DNA from: GCA-2718595 sp963935005
Lineage (GTDB): Bacteria > Gemmatimonadota > Gemmatimonadetes > Longimicrobiales > Gaopeijiaceae
NCBI GenBank assembly: GCA_963935005.1
Contig: CAWWAX010000002.1
Coordinates: 1 to 64,000, forward strand
Length of the DNA: 64,000 nucleotides
Direction of reading: 5' to 3'
Shown: piece after piece, positions 26,603-35,207 of the stretch
How the letters are laid out: each line of letters opens with the position of its first letter
Numbering within the stretch: position 1 is the first letter of the stretch
Notes under the pieces: model-generated
What the model saw: the letters and a program-made list of their open reading frames with translations, nothing else
Told to the model about the DNA's origin: nothing
Database searches by the model: none
Made by a program: the position numbers and the translations under genes

Positions 26603-28360
26603 TTGAAAAAGAAAAATATTGAAATCGCGAATGGCAAACAGTCACCTACGACCTCTTTTGAGGGTGACTATGGAGAATCTTTTCCAAAATCAAAGAAAAT
26701 TTTCATACAAGGTGACCGCGGAGTCAGTGTTCCGATGAGAGAAATTACACTTTCAGGGGGCGAACCTTCTATTCAGGTGGCTGATACCAGCGGTCCACTG
26801 GGAATAGACCCCCAACTTGGTCTGCCCAAGCTTAGAGAAGATTGGATATTAAATAGGACTGGCATTGAAGAAACCTCCATTACATATCGGGACCCTGACC
26901 CCGACAATGCTTTAGAGGTGCCTGAACCTTTGCTCAACAAACCTCTTCGGTCACTGAATGGACCTGTAACACAACTTCACTATGCAAAAAAGGGTGAAAT
27001 CACTCAGGAAATGGAATTTGTGGCCCTGAGAGAAAATATGAGTCCTGAGTTCATTCGGAGTGAAGTAGCCCAAGGTAGAGCCATAATTCCTGCAAACATA
27101 AATCATCCCGAACTCGAACCTACAATCATCGGTAGAGCTTTTCAGGTGAAGATTAACGCGAATATAGGAAATTCTGCAGTCAAGTCCTCCATAGAAGAAG
27201 AAGTGGAAAAACTCAAATGGGCTACTCTTTGGGGCTCAGATACAGTCATGGATCTATCAACCGGGAAAAATATCCACCAAACCCGCCAATGGATAATCCG
27301 AAATTCCTCAGTGCCTATTGGAACTGTGCCAATCTATCAAGCTCTCGAAAAAGTTGACGGAGTCCCTGAAGAATTAACCTGGGAAATTTATCGGGACACG
27401 TTGATTGAACAGGCTGAACAGGGTGTCGATTATTTCACGGTCCATGCTGGAGTACTTCTCCGCTTCGTGCCGATGACTGCCAATAGAGTCACTGGCATCG
27501 TCTCCAGGGGAGGCTCCATTATGGCGAAGTGGTGCCTTGCGCATCACAAAGAGAGCTTTCTTTACACGAATTTCCCAGAGATATGTGAGATCATGGCATC
27601 TTATGACGTTTCTTTTTCACTGGGAGATGGCCTAAGACCTGGATCGCTCGCAGACGCGAATGATGAAGCCCAATTTGCAGAACTATATACCCAAGGAGAG
27701 CTAACAAAAATTTCATGGGAGCACGATGTACAAGTCATGTGCGAAGGACCTGGTCACGTACCCATGCATATGATCAAAGAAAATATGGACAAGCAATTAG
27801 AATGGTGCCATGAAGCTCCATTCTACACCCTCGGACCATTAACTACTGATATTGCTCCAGGTTACGACCACATCACGAGTGCCATCGGTGCGGCGCAAAT
27901 TGGATGGTACGGTACCGCCATGTTGTGCTACGTGACTCCAAAAGAGCACCTGGGCCTTCCTAACAGAGAAGACGTAAAGGCTGGTGTAATAGCCTACAAG
28001 ATAGCAGCACATGCTGCCGATATAGCTAAAGATCATCCTAGAGCGAGAGAATGGGACGACGCTATATCAAAAGCTCGTTTCGATTTTCGGTGGGAAGATC
28101 AATTCAACTTATCATTAGACCCAGTCACAGCCAGAGCCTTCCATGACGAAACTCTACCCGCTGATGGAGCGAAAGTAGCACATTTCTGTTCGATGTGTGG
28201 CCCTAAATTCTGCTCAATGAAAATCACTCAAGATATCCGTGATTATGCGGCACAAACACAAAAGTCAGCCGAGCCCGAAATCGAGAGAGGTTTGGAGGAA
28301 AAATCAATGGAATTTCGAGAGAGTGGTTCTAATATCTATGTGAACGTAACAGAAGACTAG
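26603..28360 (+). CDS. thiC: Phosphomethylpyrimidine synthase ThiC
   Basis: A 585-residue radical-SAM enzyme converting aminoimidazole ribotide to hydroxymethylpyrimidine phosphate in thiamine synthesis. It starts at TTG (26603) with AAGGAG correctly spaced. Family landmarks are REIALSGG-like VPMREITLSGGEP, IIPANINHPELEPTIIGR, MDLSTGKNIHQTRQWI, DYFTVHAGV, EGPGHVPMHMI and the C-terminal cluster motif CSMCGPKFCSMKI, which binds the 4Fe-4S. The full-length protein with the cluster cysteines should be active. No other thiamine genes are adjacent. Confidence 0.97.
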   Translation: MKKKNIEIANGKQSPTTSFEGDYGESFPKSKKIFIQGDRGVSVPMREITLSGGEPSIQVADTSGPLGIDPQLGLPKLREDWILNRTGIEETSITYRDPDPDNALEVPEPLLNKPLRSLNGPVTQLHYAKKGEITQEMEFVALRENMSPEFIRSEVAQGRAIIPANINHPELEPTIIGRAFQVKINANIGNSAVKSSIEEEVEKLKWATLWGSDTVMDLSTGKNIHQTRQWIIRNSSVPIGTVPIYQALEKVDGVPEELTWEIYRDTLIEQAEQGVDYFTVHAGVLLRFVPMTANRVTGIVSRGGSIMAKWCLAHHKESFLYTNFPEICEIMASYDVSFSLGDGLRPGSLADANDEAQFAELYTQGELTKISWEHDVQVMCEGPGHVPMHMIKENMDKQLEWCHEAPFYTLGPLTTDIAPGYDHITSAIGAAQIGWYGTAMLCYVTPKEHLGLPNREDVKAGVIAYKIAAHAADIAKDHPRAREWDDAISKARFDFRWEDQFNLSLDPVTARAFHDETLPADGAKVAHFCSMCGPKFCSMKITQDIRDYAAQTQKSAEPEIERGLEEKSMEFRESGSNIYVNVTED

Positions 28361-28462
28361 TGGAGTAAGGCCTAAAAATCCTTATAGTATATAGGGTTTC
28401 AGCTTTCCTAATCTGGGAGGTGGAACCATTTATGTCCATCTTGGAATGGGGGATAGACCAAC

Positions 28463-28558
28463 ATGGGTATTAGAGTTCTGGTATTCATTGCATCAGCAGT
28501 GTGCCTTCTAGGTATAAGCCTAGTCCTGCTCAATGCTTTGTGGTGGATCATTAGTTAA
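28463..28558 (+). CDS. Possible single-span membrane microprotein (31 aa)
   Basis: A 31-codon frame from ATG 28463 to TAA encodes MGIRVLVFIASAVCLLGI and then SLVLLNALWWIIS, a near-perfect single transmembrane helix with a positive N-terminus and a Trp pair at the end. It is preceded by a G-rich GGGGGAT (28448-28454). A 13-codon frame beginning at ATG 28432 behind a strong GGGAGG (28415-28420) overlaps its start and could couple translation. It lies in the phage-scar region behind thiC; function unknown. The composition favours a real small membrane protein, but chance cannot be excluded at this length. Confidence 0.4.
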   Translation: MGIRVLVFIASAVCLLGISLVLLNALWWIIS

Positions 28559-28763
28559 CACTATCACCAAACAATTCACTCAACTTTTCTACTAATTCTT
28601 TTTCTAATTCTTCAGGACTTCTCTCGGTTGTAATCCTTACTTCCTTATCAAACAATCCTCCAATCTTACCTAGCACTTCTAATGCTCTAACTCCGTCACG
28701 AGTGTTTGTCCCTAAAATGTCCCTTTCACTAATAGGACTAGATACATACTGAGCATAGGTAGA
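28551..28763 (-). pseudogene. Remnant of a phage terminase small subunit
   Basis: An open frame of 70 codons with no ATG begins after an in-frame TGA (28764-28766) and ends at TAA 28551. It reads SSPISERDILGTNTRDGV, then RALEVLGKIGGLFDKEV, then RSPEELEKELVEKLSELFG. The ALEVLGKIGGLF stretch followed by an acidic helical tail is the typical C-terminus of phage small terminase subunits (ALELLGKHLGLF in known examples). The N-terminal DNA-binding part and any large subunit are missing, so this is a decayed prophage fragment. No integrase or attachment repeats were seen beside it. Confidence 0.55.
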
Positions 28764-28887
28764 TCAGAGGGGATTACAAGAGGGATTCCTTATGTTCATT
28801 GGTGTTTCTATACTACTTACACCTAGACACGTGATGGTTGAGGGGAACAGAAGATTAGTGGAACCTTATAGCCGTCTAGCCGTCGAT

Positions 28888-29328
28888 TTATTCCAAGTGC
28901 CAACCGACTTCATTCCCGACGTTGATAGTTGCATCGTTCAAGACGCAGCCATAAACCCCTCCCTTCCACTCAGTACCTAGTGCATCTCTAAGGCCTTGGT
29001 AGGCCTCATCCATGATCTTGCAGGGCTTAGTCTCACCCATGATCTTAACCCTAAGATTACCCACCGAGAGAACGCGACCGATAGTCGCCTCTAATTCAAT
29101 GTCACTTACCATAAAATTTGCTCGACGCATTTCAGGTTTTACCATACCGCTAGATCGATCACCTAGCCCTTCAAACACTTCTTTTTCTATGAACGTGACC
29201 TGTCGCTGGCTACGTCCAAAGTTGGCATCTCCGACTAAGCCTTTGTTTTTCTTCGAAACCACTTCGGATATCGAATCCATAGCTCCACCATGGGAAGTCT
29301 TTATCCAAATAGCCTCTAGTCGACCCAT
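28888..29328 (-). CDS. MOSC-domain protein
   Basis: A 146-residue MOSC (molybdenum cofactor sulfurase C-terminal) domain. Visible are GLVGDANFGRSQRQVTFIEK near the middle, RRANFMVSDIELEATIGRVL and the conserved cysteine in GETKPCKIMDEAYQGLRDAL. Stand-alone MOSC proteins bind or transfer sulfur or Moco-related groups; the target is unknown. It starts 33 bp behind the KorB stop on the same strand, so it may be the distal gene of the GltD-like/KorA/KorB transcript. Its stop at 28888 marks the border to the phage-scar region. Confidence 0.85.
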   Translation of the reverse strand: MGRLEAIWIKTSHGGAMDSISEVVSKKNKGLVGDANFGRSQRQVTFIEKEVFEGLGDRSSGMVKPEMRRANFMVSDIELEATIGRVLSVGNLRVKIMGETKPCKIMDEAYQGLRDALGTEWKGGVYGCVLNDATINVGNEVGWHLE

Positions 29329-29361
29329 TTCTTTATCCTCATTGAAATTTTAATTATGTAA

Positions 29362-30423
29362 TCAGCGCCACTGCTTCTGAAGTTCTTGTAAAATATCGTT
29401 CCCAGGGCATAGGTCTTCATATTTCAGTTCGGCCAGGGGCTCAGCCACAGTATTCTCGAAGGAGTGTATGTCATGACTATCCTGGTCTATATAAAGCAAA
29501 CCAGTAGCCACCTCGCCTTCGAGTTGTCGACGAGCGATATAAGCGTAAGCTGCTTCACGATCGGTAGGGTCATACCCTTCGGCTTCCGCTACTGGTCTGA
29601 ATTTGATTACGCTACCATCATGCATCGCCACAGAAGTCACACTTCCAGAAGTTTGCTCCGCCTTTATTTCATGCAGAACAGGGACATAATCAGCCTCAAC
29701 AACTTCCTGAATATGATCACGAGTATGCTGGTAACTCTTAGTCGAACCCTGGTGGTCATTAAATGTCACACAGGGAGAGATTACATCTATTAATGCAAAG
29801 CCTGGATGGCTCAGACCAGCTTTAACCAAAGGCATTAGTTGTTGCTTATCCCCTGAAAAACTTCTTCCCACGAATGAAACACCCAAACTCATAGCCAACG
29901 ACACCGGGTCGATTGGGCCCATTCTATTTTCTTCGCCTTTCTTAGCTTTAGTCCCTACATCAGCTGACGCAGAAAATTGGCCCTTTGTTAGTCCATAAAC
30001 TCCATTATTGGCTATGATATAAAGCATATTGACGTTCCGGCGAATAGCGTGACACAGTTGGCCAAGGCCGATGGACAGCGAGTCACCATCTCCCGAAATT
30101 CCGATGTAGGTTAAGTCTCTATTGGCAGCATTTGCTCCTGTCGCGATAGATGGCATCCTTCCATGTACCGAATTGAACCCATGGGCTTCATCCAGAAAAT
30201 AAGCTGGAGTCTTTGATGAGCATCCAATACCACTGATTTTCGCAACCCTGTGTGGTTCTATTTCCAATTCGAAAAAAGATTGGACTAGAGCTGCCGTAAT
30301 AGAATCATGGCCACAGCCCGCACACAGAGTGGACATGGAGCCTTCATAGTCTCTCTGGGTTAATCCTAGATTGTTAACCCGCAGGCTGGGATGGCTAACC
30401 AATGGTTTTGCTGTTTGTGCCAT
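29362..30423 (-). CDS. korB: 2-oxoacid:ferredoxin oxidoreductase, beta subunit
   Basis: A 353-residue thiamine-diphosphate subunit. STLCAGCGHDSITAALVQSF carries cluster or TPP-site cysteines, followed by ISGIGCSSKTPAYFL and VHGRMPSIATGANAAN. The TPP-Mg motif GDGDSLSIGLGQLCHAIRRN ends in NNGVYGLTKGQ. With the alpha subunit, encoded 3 bp upstream, it oxidatively decarboxylates a 2-oxoacid (2-oxoglutarate is most likely for this subfamily) to the acyl-CoA, reducing ferredoxin. Such KorAB enzymes can replace the dehydrogenase complex of the TCA cycle in some aerobes. The MOSC gene follows. Confidence 0.92.
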   Translation of the reverse strand: MAQTAKPLVSHPSLRVNNLGLTQRDYEGSMSTLCAGCGHDSITAALVQSFFELEIEPHRVAKISGIGCSSKTPAYFLDEAHGFNSVHGRMPSIATGANAANRDLTYIGISGDGDSLSIGLGQLCHAIRRNVNMLYIIANNGVYGLTKGQFSASADVGTKAKKGEENRMGPIDPVSLAMSLGVSFVGRSFSGDKQQLMPLVKAGLSHPGFALIDVISPCVTFNDHQGSTKSYQHTRDHIQEVVEADYVPVLHEIKAEQTSGSVTSVAMHDGSVIKFRPVAEAEGYDPTDREAAYAYIARRQLEGEVATGLLYIDQDSHDIHSFENTVAEPLAELKYEDLCPGNDILQELQKQWR

Positions 30424-30426
30424 AAT

Positions 30427-32256
30427 CTAATTCCTATCAGAACTTTCCAAATGAGCACTCATCAACTGCTGGATTCCACTTACTACAATACCGGCACTAA
30501 GGGGCGAGCCCTTGTTATCCAGAATGGACTCAAGCCTCTGTTTTTCTACTTCTGTCTCCACTGTTATCAACTTCATAAGCTGAGCATCTCTGTTTTGTTC
30601 AATGACAATATTGAGCTCGTGTGACGACAGAAACTGTTGCACCTCTGGCCCGAACGGAAAACCCCTTACCCTTAAGTAATCGACCGGCACACCCCTGACA
30701 CTCAGTTTCTCGATAGCCTCTAACACTGACTTTCGGCAACCTCCAATCGTAACAACTCCCACTCGGGAACCTTCCTGGCAGTGAATCTCAGCTTCGGGAA
30801 CATCAGTTGAAGCGCCATCAATCTTTTTTCCTATGCGGTCAATCACCTCTTCGTACAGGGCTCCATCTTCTGTATACCTTCCATACTTGTCATGGCCGGA
30901 ACCTCTTGTGAAGTATGAACCTTTCGGATGTACACCCGGCAAGGAACGATACGGAATGCCATCTCCATCTACATCCAGGTATCTGTAAAATACATCGAGA
31001 TTCTCGAGTTCATCCGCCGAAAGAACCTTACCACGATCTGGGATGAAGTTGTCGTCCCATTGCAAATTATCACAAACCCAATCGTTCATACCAATATCTA
31101 GATCAGAAACGACAAAAATTGGCGTCTGATATTTTTCAGCCAAATCAAAGGCTTGGACTGCGAAATGAAAACATTCATTAGGATCCGCAGGGAAAAGGGC
31201 TATATGCTTAGTGTCTCCATGGGATGCATAAACCGTCGTCAAAATATCACCCTGTTGCGTACGCGTTGGCATCCCAGTTGAAGGTCCAGTGCGTTGTACG
31301 TCGAAGAGAACAGCTGGAATCTCAGCATAGTAAGCTAAGCCAATGAATTCACCCATTAGTGATATCCCAGGACCACTAGTTGGGGTGAAAGCCCTCGCAC
31401 CCATCCAACTCGCACCAAGCACCATGCCTATAGCTGCAAGCTCATCTTCTGCTTGAATGACGCAAAAACGATTTTCTTTGGTTTCTGGATCTTTTCTCAA
31501 TTTCTCACAGAAACCTCTGAATGAATCCATAAGAGAAGTCGAAGGAGTGATAGGATACCAAGCCCCCACTGTCGCACCAGCATAAACACACCCCAGACCC
31601 GCAGCCATATTCCCAGTCATCAGTACTGAATTTTTGTTACCGTCCATAGGTTCAAGGTGGGGTTCAAGTGGACACTTGAAATTCTCAAGTACAAAATCGT
31701 AACCTAACTTTACAGCTACATTATTCAATTCAACTAGTTTTGGTTTTGATCCGAATTTATCCTCAAAAATTCCCGACAATATATTCAAATCAATCTCTAA
31801 AAATGCAGCCAAAGCACCGACATAGCTAACATTTTTCATTAGAATTTGTTGGCGGGATCCCTTAAAGTTCTCAACACACATGTGAGACAGTGGAACGCCA
31901 AAAAATTCTACATCCTCTCTCAACAATTCTTGTGGCAAAGGCCAACTGGAATCGTAGAGGATACTTCCCCCTGGCGTAACTTCTTTTATGTCTTGAACAT
32001 AGGTTTTGGGATTCATGGCCACCATTAAATCCACTTTAGCACTTCGCCCAGTATGCCCGTCCTTATTGGCTCGGATCTCATACCACGTCGGTAGGCCTTG
32101 AATGTTAGAAGGAAAAACATTCTTTCCAGAAACAGGAATACCCATACGGAAAATAGCCTGCATGAGAAAACCATTTGCACTAGCCGAACCAGTGCCGTTA
32201 ACTGTAGCAACCTTTATTACGAGGTCGTTGATACAGTGTCTACTGTTTTGGTCCAA
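30427..32256 (-). CDS. korA: 2-oxoacid:ferredoxin oxidoreductase, fused gamma-alpha subunit
   Basis: A 609-residue protein in which the gamma domain (KVATVNGTGSASANGFLMQAI) is fused ahead of the alpha pyrimidine-binding domain (GAWYPITPSTSLMDSFRGF, later ARAFTPTSGPGISLMGE). The C-terminal domain carries GVVTIGGCRKSVLEAIEKLS and the swapping-domain end. It pairs with KorB. The start is apparently TTG at 32256, inside the 3' end of the GltD-like gene (40-bp overlap); I saw no nearer ATG. The tight packing shows that the three proteins are made together, probably as one redox complex or pathway. Confidence 0.9.
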   Translation of the reverse strand: MDQNSRHCINDLVIKVATVNGTGSASANGFLMQAIFRMGIPVSGKNVFPSNIQGLPTWYEIRANKDGHTGRSAKVDLMVAMNPKTYVQDIKEVTPGGSILYDSSWPLPQELLREDVEFFGVPLSHMCVENFKGSRQQILMKNVSYVGALAAFLEIDLNILSGIFEDKFGSKPKLVELNNVAVKLGYDFVLENFKCPLEPHLEPMDGNKNSVLMTGNMAAGLGCVYAGATVGAWYPITPSTSLMDSFRGFCEKLRKDPETKENRFCVIQAEDELAAIGMVLGASWMGARAFTPTSGPGISLMGEFIGLAYYAEIPAVLFDVQRTGPSTGMPTRTQQGDILTTVYASHGDTKHIALFPADPNECFHFAVQAFDLAEKYQTPIFVVSDLDIGMNDWVCDNLQWDDNFIPDRGKVLSADELENLDVFYRYLDVDGDGIPYRSLPGVHPKGSYFTRGSGHDKYGRYTEDGALYEEVIDRIGKKIDGASTDVPEAEIHCQEGSRVGVVTIGGCRKSVLEAIEKLSVRGVPVDYLRVRGFPFGPEVQQFLSSHELNIVIEQNRDAQLMKLITVETEVEKQRLESILDNKGSPLSAGIVVSGIQQLMSAHLESSDRN

Positions 32257-34037
32257 GTCGGTTTTCCAGCGTAAGGAGTCAACAAGTCAAATTTTACCAT
32301 ATCCCAAGCAGCGGTTGGACACCGTTCAGCACACAAGCCGCAATGTACACAAAGATCTTCATCTTTGACCATAATCCTGGCGGTTTGAGGCAGCTCTTCT
32401 GATATATAAAGATCTTGATCAGTATTTTCTGCAGGAACAGTCAGACGATTGCGTAGGTCCTCTTCAGAACCATTATCCGTGATGGTAAGACAATAGACGG
32501 GACAAACGTCTACACAGGCATCGCACTCTATACATAGGGGTGCAGAAAAGTCGGTTTGAATATCACAATTGAGACATCTTTCTACTTCGACAGCAGTTTG
32601 TTCGGCATCAAAGCCTAATTCAACTTCCACTTCCAACGCTTTGAAGCGTTCTACCAAATCCACATGATTCATTTTAGAACGTTCAGATGTATCGTACTGA
32701 CTACCATAACTCCATGAGTGCAGACCCATTTTTTGTGAGACTAGGTTCATACCGTAAGCTGGACGATCCAAAAGTGACTGTCCTTGACAATAATTATCAA
32801 TAGAAATAGCAGCTTGGTGTCCGTGCTCCACAGCCCAAATGATGTTCTCTGGACCCCAGGCAGCGTCTCCACCTACGAATACACCGTTTCGGGTAGTCTG
32901 AAATGTGGTCTTATCTACCACTGGCATTTCCCAATCATTAAAATCAAGACCAATATCGCGTTCAATCCAAGGAAAAGCGTTATCTTGGCCAATAGCCAGG
33001 ATGACATCGTCACAAGGCACTATCTTAGAACTCAATACCTTGCTGACAAGACGTCCATTTTCATCGGCCTCCCATTCCACTAATTCAAATTCCATTCCTA
33101 CAAGACGTCCATTTTCCATCACAAACCTGCTGGGAGAATGGTTTTCTAGAATTTCGACCTGTTCCTCCTCCGCATCTTCCAGTTCCCAAGCTGATGCCTT
33201 GAAATATGGTCGCCCCTTCCTGGCCACCACTTTCACGTCCACACCACCGATCCTTTTAGAAGTCCGACAACAGTCCATCGCCGTATTACCGACCCCAATG
33301 ATCAGTACTTTTTCTCCGATTTCTTTTATATGCTCAAAGTGGACAGATTCCAACCACTCGATACCAATGTGTATATTTTCACCACCTTCATCTCGGCCTG
33401 GGATGCTCAATTCTTTACCTTTCGGCGCTCCAGTGCCCACAAATACTGCATCAAATCTCTCTTCGTCCAGTAGTAACTTTAGGCTGTTTATGGGATGGTC
33501 GTAATGCACTTGCACTCCCATATCTAAAATCATGGCGATTTCTTCATCCAAAACTTTAGCGGGTAAACGGAAAGAAGGAATATTAGTCCTCATCAAGCCA
33601 CCAGGACGACTTAGCTGCTCAAAAATTTCGCATTCATAACCTAGGGGCATAAGATCGTTGGCTACCGTCAAAGAAGTAGGTCCAGCCCCTATCAATGCTA
33701 TCCGTTTCCCATTTTTTTCTATTGGAACAGAGGGCAGTAAATCATCTATATCGCCACGAAGATCGGCGGCCACTCGTTTCAACCGGCAGATGGCAACTGG
33801 CTCGTCTTCTACTCTCACTCTTCTACAAGCTGGCTCACATGGCCGATCACAGGTTCTCCCCAAGATCCCAGGGAAAACATTCGATTCCCGATTTAACATA
33901 TACGACTCTGTAAACCGCCCCTGTCCTATCAGTCGGATATATTCGGGTACAGGAGTATGGGCTGGGCAACCCCACTGACAGTCCACCACCTTATGATAGT
34001 ACTCCGGACGACTTACGTCCGTAGGTTTCATCCTCAC
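32217..34037 (-). CDS. GltD-like NAD(P)H:ferredoxin-type oxidoreductase with 2x[4Fe-4S] tail
   Basis: A 606-residue protein. The N-terminal cluster domain of glutamate synthase small subunits is present (GRTCDRPCEPACRR), then an FAD fold (IALIGAGPTSLTVANDL), an NAD(P) fold (VLIIGVGNTAMDCCR) and the FAD-closing VFVGGDAAWGP. A bacterial 2x[4Fe-4S] ferredoxin domain is fused at the C-terminus (CIECDACVDVCPVYC and CVHCGLCAERCPTAAWD). Located directly before korA/korB, it is the obvious partner to pass electrons between KorAB ferredoxin and NAD(P)H. A glutamate-synthase role is unlikely because no GltB is adjacent. Confidence 0.88.
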   Translation of the reverse strand: MRMKPTDVSRPEYYHKVVDCQWGCPAHTPVPEYIRLIGQGRFTESYMLNRESNVFPGILGRTCDRPCEPACRRVRVEDEPVAICRLKRVAADLRGDIDDLLPSVPIEKNGKRIALIGAGPTSLTVANDLMPLGYECEIFEQLSRPGGLMRTNIPSFRLPAKVLDEEIAMILDMGVQVHYDHPINSLKLLLDEERFDAVFVGTGAPKGKELSIPGRDEGGENIHIGIEWLESVHFEHIKEIGEKVLIIGVGNTAMDCCRTSKRIGGVDVKVVARKGRPYFKASAWELEDAEEEQVEILENHSPSRFVMENGRLVGMEFELVEWEADENGRLVSKVLSSKIVPCDDVILAIGQDNAFPWIERDIGLDFNDWEMPVVDKTTFQTTRNGVFVGGDAAWGPENIIWAVEHGHQAAISIDNYCQGQSLLDRPAYGMNLVSQKMGLHSWSYGSQYDTSERSKMNHVDLVERFKALEVEVELGFDAEQTAVEVERCLNCDIQTDFSAPLCIECDACVDVCPVYCLTITDNGSEEDLRNRLTVPAENTDQDLYISEELPQTARIMVKDEDLCVHCGLCAERCPTAAWDMVKFDLLTPYAGKPTWTKTVDTVSTTS

Positions 34038-34160
34038 AACGTCTCCTGTTCTATCTAAATAGGACTAATTCGCGATCATGAATGCAACCATGATTCGATT
34101 TGCGCAAGGTGTTAATAATATAACCCGTTTTCGCTTGCAATTAAGAGGGGGGGGGACATA

Positions 34161-35201
34161 TTACAATTTCGCGCTCCATACTCTGTAAGAATCTTGATCA
34201 GAAAGAATCTTTATTTCTCTAAAATGAGCGGAGATCAATCGCTCTATTTGCAAGCGACGTTGTGCAACGAAGATCAGTGTCCCATCCTGGTTTAGGTGGG
34301 CCACTGCGCCAGTCACCATTCCCATAATAAAGTCTTCTGACCAAATCTTACCTTGGTGATAAGGCGGGTTGCTGACAATGAGATCATAACGCTCGTCCTC
34401 TAACCTGCCGAATCCATCTGAAGGAATGACTCTGGCCCCAGAAATATTTTGCTTTACCGCCGCCAAGGCTATCAAATCGACATCTAGAAAGTCCACAGAT
34501 CCAGATTTCAACTGTGCCTGAACTGCGCCTCCAATTAATCCTGTGCCACAGGCAAAATCTAACACCCTGCTATCATCAGGAATTGCTGGCAGGGCTTTTA
34601 TCAAGACTTCGGTTCCTGAGTCCAACCTGCCGTCTGCAAAAACTCCAGGATATGAAATCCAATCTCTGTTAAATGATGGCAAATCGATCCTGGTCACATT
34701 CATCCAATCACTCAATTCGCCCTTGTAGTTAGACTTTGTTGAGGCTACGGCCTGCAACACTCTACATCTACCACCATACGCCACAGTAGTTACTGTTTTT
34801 GCCAGTGGCCCTAAAACTTTCTCTGAGGACCTTATGCCCTCATCGTTAGACCCATAAACCCACAAGGAGCACCCAACATGCAGGGAAGAAAAAGCGATAT
34901 GGGAGCACATCTCCAACTCTCTTTTAGATCTGGGAAGCCGCAAGATTGCAGCATCGTAACAATCCTTTTCAGGCCAAAACCATTTGCCGTCATTAGATCC
35001 AACCGTTCTGTTCCACAAATCAGTTTGATTGTCAGCGGACTGAATTGAGCCCTGGAGCCCCTCTGCCGAATCTAACATTCCTAAAATGCGACCCTCAATT
35101 TCGCTTTTCTTGAAGAATTTTTGAAGCAAAGAGAAAGACGCACGATCACGCCAATTCCTCTGTTTGCCAGTCAACGAGAATTCATTCTTGGAGAGCCACA
35201 A
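34161..35201 (-). CDS. RsmC/RlmG-like rRNA guanine-N2 methyltransferase
   Basis: A 346-residue class I SAM methyltransferase with the two-lobed RsmC/RlmG layout: a degenerate N-terminal lobe (DAAILRLPRSKRELEMC, GCSLWVYGSNDEG) and an active C-terminal lobe with SAM motif LDFACGTGLIGGAVQ and catalytic motif DLIVSNPPYHQGK. Family members methylate N2 of G1207 in 16S or G1835 in 23S rRNA. A run of nine G residues (34147-34155) lies just behind the stop. It begins 6 bp after the aminotransferase stop, so the two are co-transcribed. Confidence 0.85.
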   Translation of the reverse strand: MWLSKNEFSLTGKQRNWRDRASFSLLQKFFKKSEIEGRILGMLDSAEGLQGSIQSADNQTDLWNRTVGSNDGKWFWPEKDCYDAAILRLPRSKRELEMCSHIAFSSLHVGCSLWVYGSNDEGIRSSEKVLGPLAKTVTTVAYGGRCRVLQAVASTKSNYKGELSDWMNVTRIDLPSFNRDWISYPGVFADGRLDSGTEVLIKALPAIPDDSRVLDFACGTGLIGGAVQAQLKSGSVDFLDVDLIALAAVKQNISGARVIPSDGFGRLEDERYDLIVSNPPYHQGKIWSEDFIMGMVTGAVAHLNQDGTLIFVAQRRLQIERLISAHFREIKILSDQDSYRVWSAKL

Positions 35202-35207
35202 GCGGCG

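Noticed and set aside
28792..28980. 62-codon plus-strand frame with an AGAGGGA site
   Set aside because: Half of it lies antisense to the well-supported MOSC gene and the translation matches nothing; it could be part of the phage scar but cannot be supported.
34141..34160. Nine-G run behind the RsmC-like gene as phase-variation tract
   Set aside because: It lies outside any coding sequence or visible promoter, so slippage would have no clear effect.
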